This document shows positions 6,271 to 6,486 of a stretch of DNA of 6,486 bases, piece by piece. A program made the position numbers and the translations under genes. The notes beneath the pieces are model-generated. The model saw only the letters and a list, made by a program, of their open reading frames with translations. It was not told the origin of the DNA and ran no database searches. Within the stretch, counting starts at the first letter, position 1. Every line of letters starts with the position of its first letter. Origin of the DNA: Chitinophaga pinensis (GTDB taxonomy: Bacteria > Planctomycetota > Phycisphaerae > Phycisphaerales > SM1A02); the NCBI GenBank assembly GCA_943329105.2, contig CALQCP020000141.1, positions 1-6,486 on the forward strand, in the 5' to 3' direction.

Positions 6271-6486
6271 ATGGACTTGGTCATCCTTGGAACCGGCGAT
6301 GCGTTCTCCGCCAAACACTTCGGCAGTTCTGCTGTGGTGCTTGGAAGTGGAGGTCACGTACTCATTGATGCCCCCGATGCCTTGATGCGCGCCTTTGCAA
6401 GCGCATCAGAAGCGACCGGAGTGAACATCGGACCCGGCACCATCAATGACATCCTATTGACGCACTTGCACGGCGACCATGCCAAC
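6271..6486 (+). CDS. Metallo-beta-lactamase-fold hydrolase, RNase Z-like N-terminus (partial)
   Basis: The first 72 residues are present and the gene runs off the right edge. The protein opens with MDLVILGTGDAFS, a beta strand followed by the Gly-Thr-Gly turn seen at the start of RNase Z and related metallo-beta-lactamase-fold enzymes. A second strand pair ends in VLIDAP (30-35), where the Asp is typical of the fold. The metal-binding motif THLHGDH follows at 64-70, giving His65, His67, Asp69 and His70 as ligands for a binuclear, usually zinc, centre. The family hydrolyses phosphodiesters, esters or thioesters. The reaction here cannot be decided: RNase Z, a cyclic-nucleotide phosphodiesterase-like enzyme or a general hydrolase all fit, and the later histidine motifs are outside the window. 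It is transcribed away from the envelope genes, so a functional link is not implied. No good ribosome binding site is visible before the ATG. Confidence 0.85.
   Translation, partial: MDLVILGTGDAFSAKHFGSSAVVLGSGGHVLIDAPDALMRAFASASEATGVNIGPGTINDILLTHLHGDHAN

Noticed and set aside
6211..6357. Longer barrel protein starting at the GTG at 6357
   Set aside because: It would overlap the first 87 bases of the divergent hydrolase gene and place about 49 non-hydrophobic residues before a complete signal peptide.
1..6486. tRNA, rRNA, CRISPR, insertion sequence or phage features
   Set aside because: No cloverleaf-like segment, tandem spaced repeats, transposase motifs or flanking terminal repeats were recognised by eye. 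A covariance-model search was not possible here.

Overview
The window looks like chromosomal DNA from a GC-rich, diderm (outer-membrane-bearing) bacterium. The best guess is a planctomycete, perhaps of the Phycisphaerae. The direct evidence is a Sec signal peptide on a beta-barrel protein that ends in an outer-membrane-type C-terminal Phe, a lipoprotein signal with a cysteine cluster, and sparse Shine-Dalgarno sequences. The taxonomic guess rests on the general look of the proteins, recalled from memory, and is an inference.

Layout, from the right edge leftwards. At 6271-6486 the plus strand carries the 5' part of a metallo-beta-lactamase-fold hydrolase, cut by the window edge just after its HxHxDH motif. 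It is divergent from a minus-strand set of genes. First comes a 514-residue outer-membrane beta-barrel protein (6210-4666) resembling the alginate-export (AlgE-like) group. An 11-base overlap leads into a small 227-residue lipoprotein (4676-3993), which has its own GGAG ribosome binding site inside the barrel gene. A 222-base gap follows, holding a good sigma-70-like promoter, a stem-loop at its predicted transcript start and an inverted repeat. Then comes a 1216-residue exported protein (3770-120) with one N-terminal FecR domain and about 900 residues of cysteine-free, Ala-rich, nearly proline-free helix. Finally, 21 bases after its stop and in the same reading frame, a further gene begins (98 to the left edge). 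It starts with a hydrophobic segment whose pattern recalls the N-terminus of CHASE2-domain sensor proteins.

Working hypothesis: the minus-strand genes form an envelope module. A beta-barrel and a lipoprotein would be co-translated in the outer membrane. A giant periplasmic or surface FecR/helical protein would be expressed from its own promoter. It would be followed by an inner-membrane protein that may be a sensor. FecR domains fused to long helices are poorly characterised, and no sigma factor or TonB-dependent transporter is present, so this is not the classical FecI-FecR iron system. No RNA genes, mobile elements or CRISPR arrays were seen.
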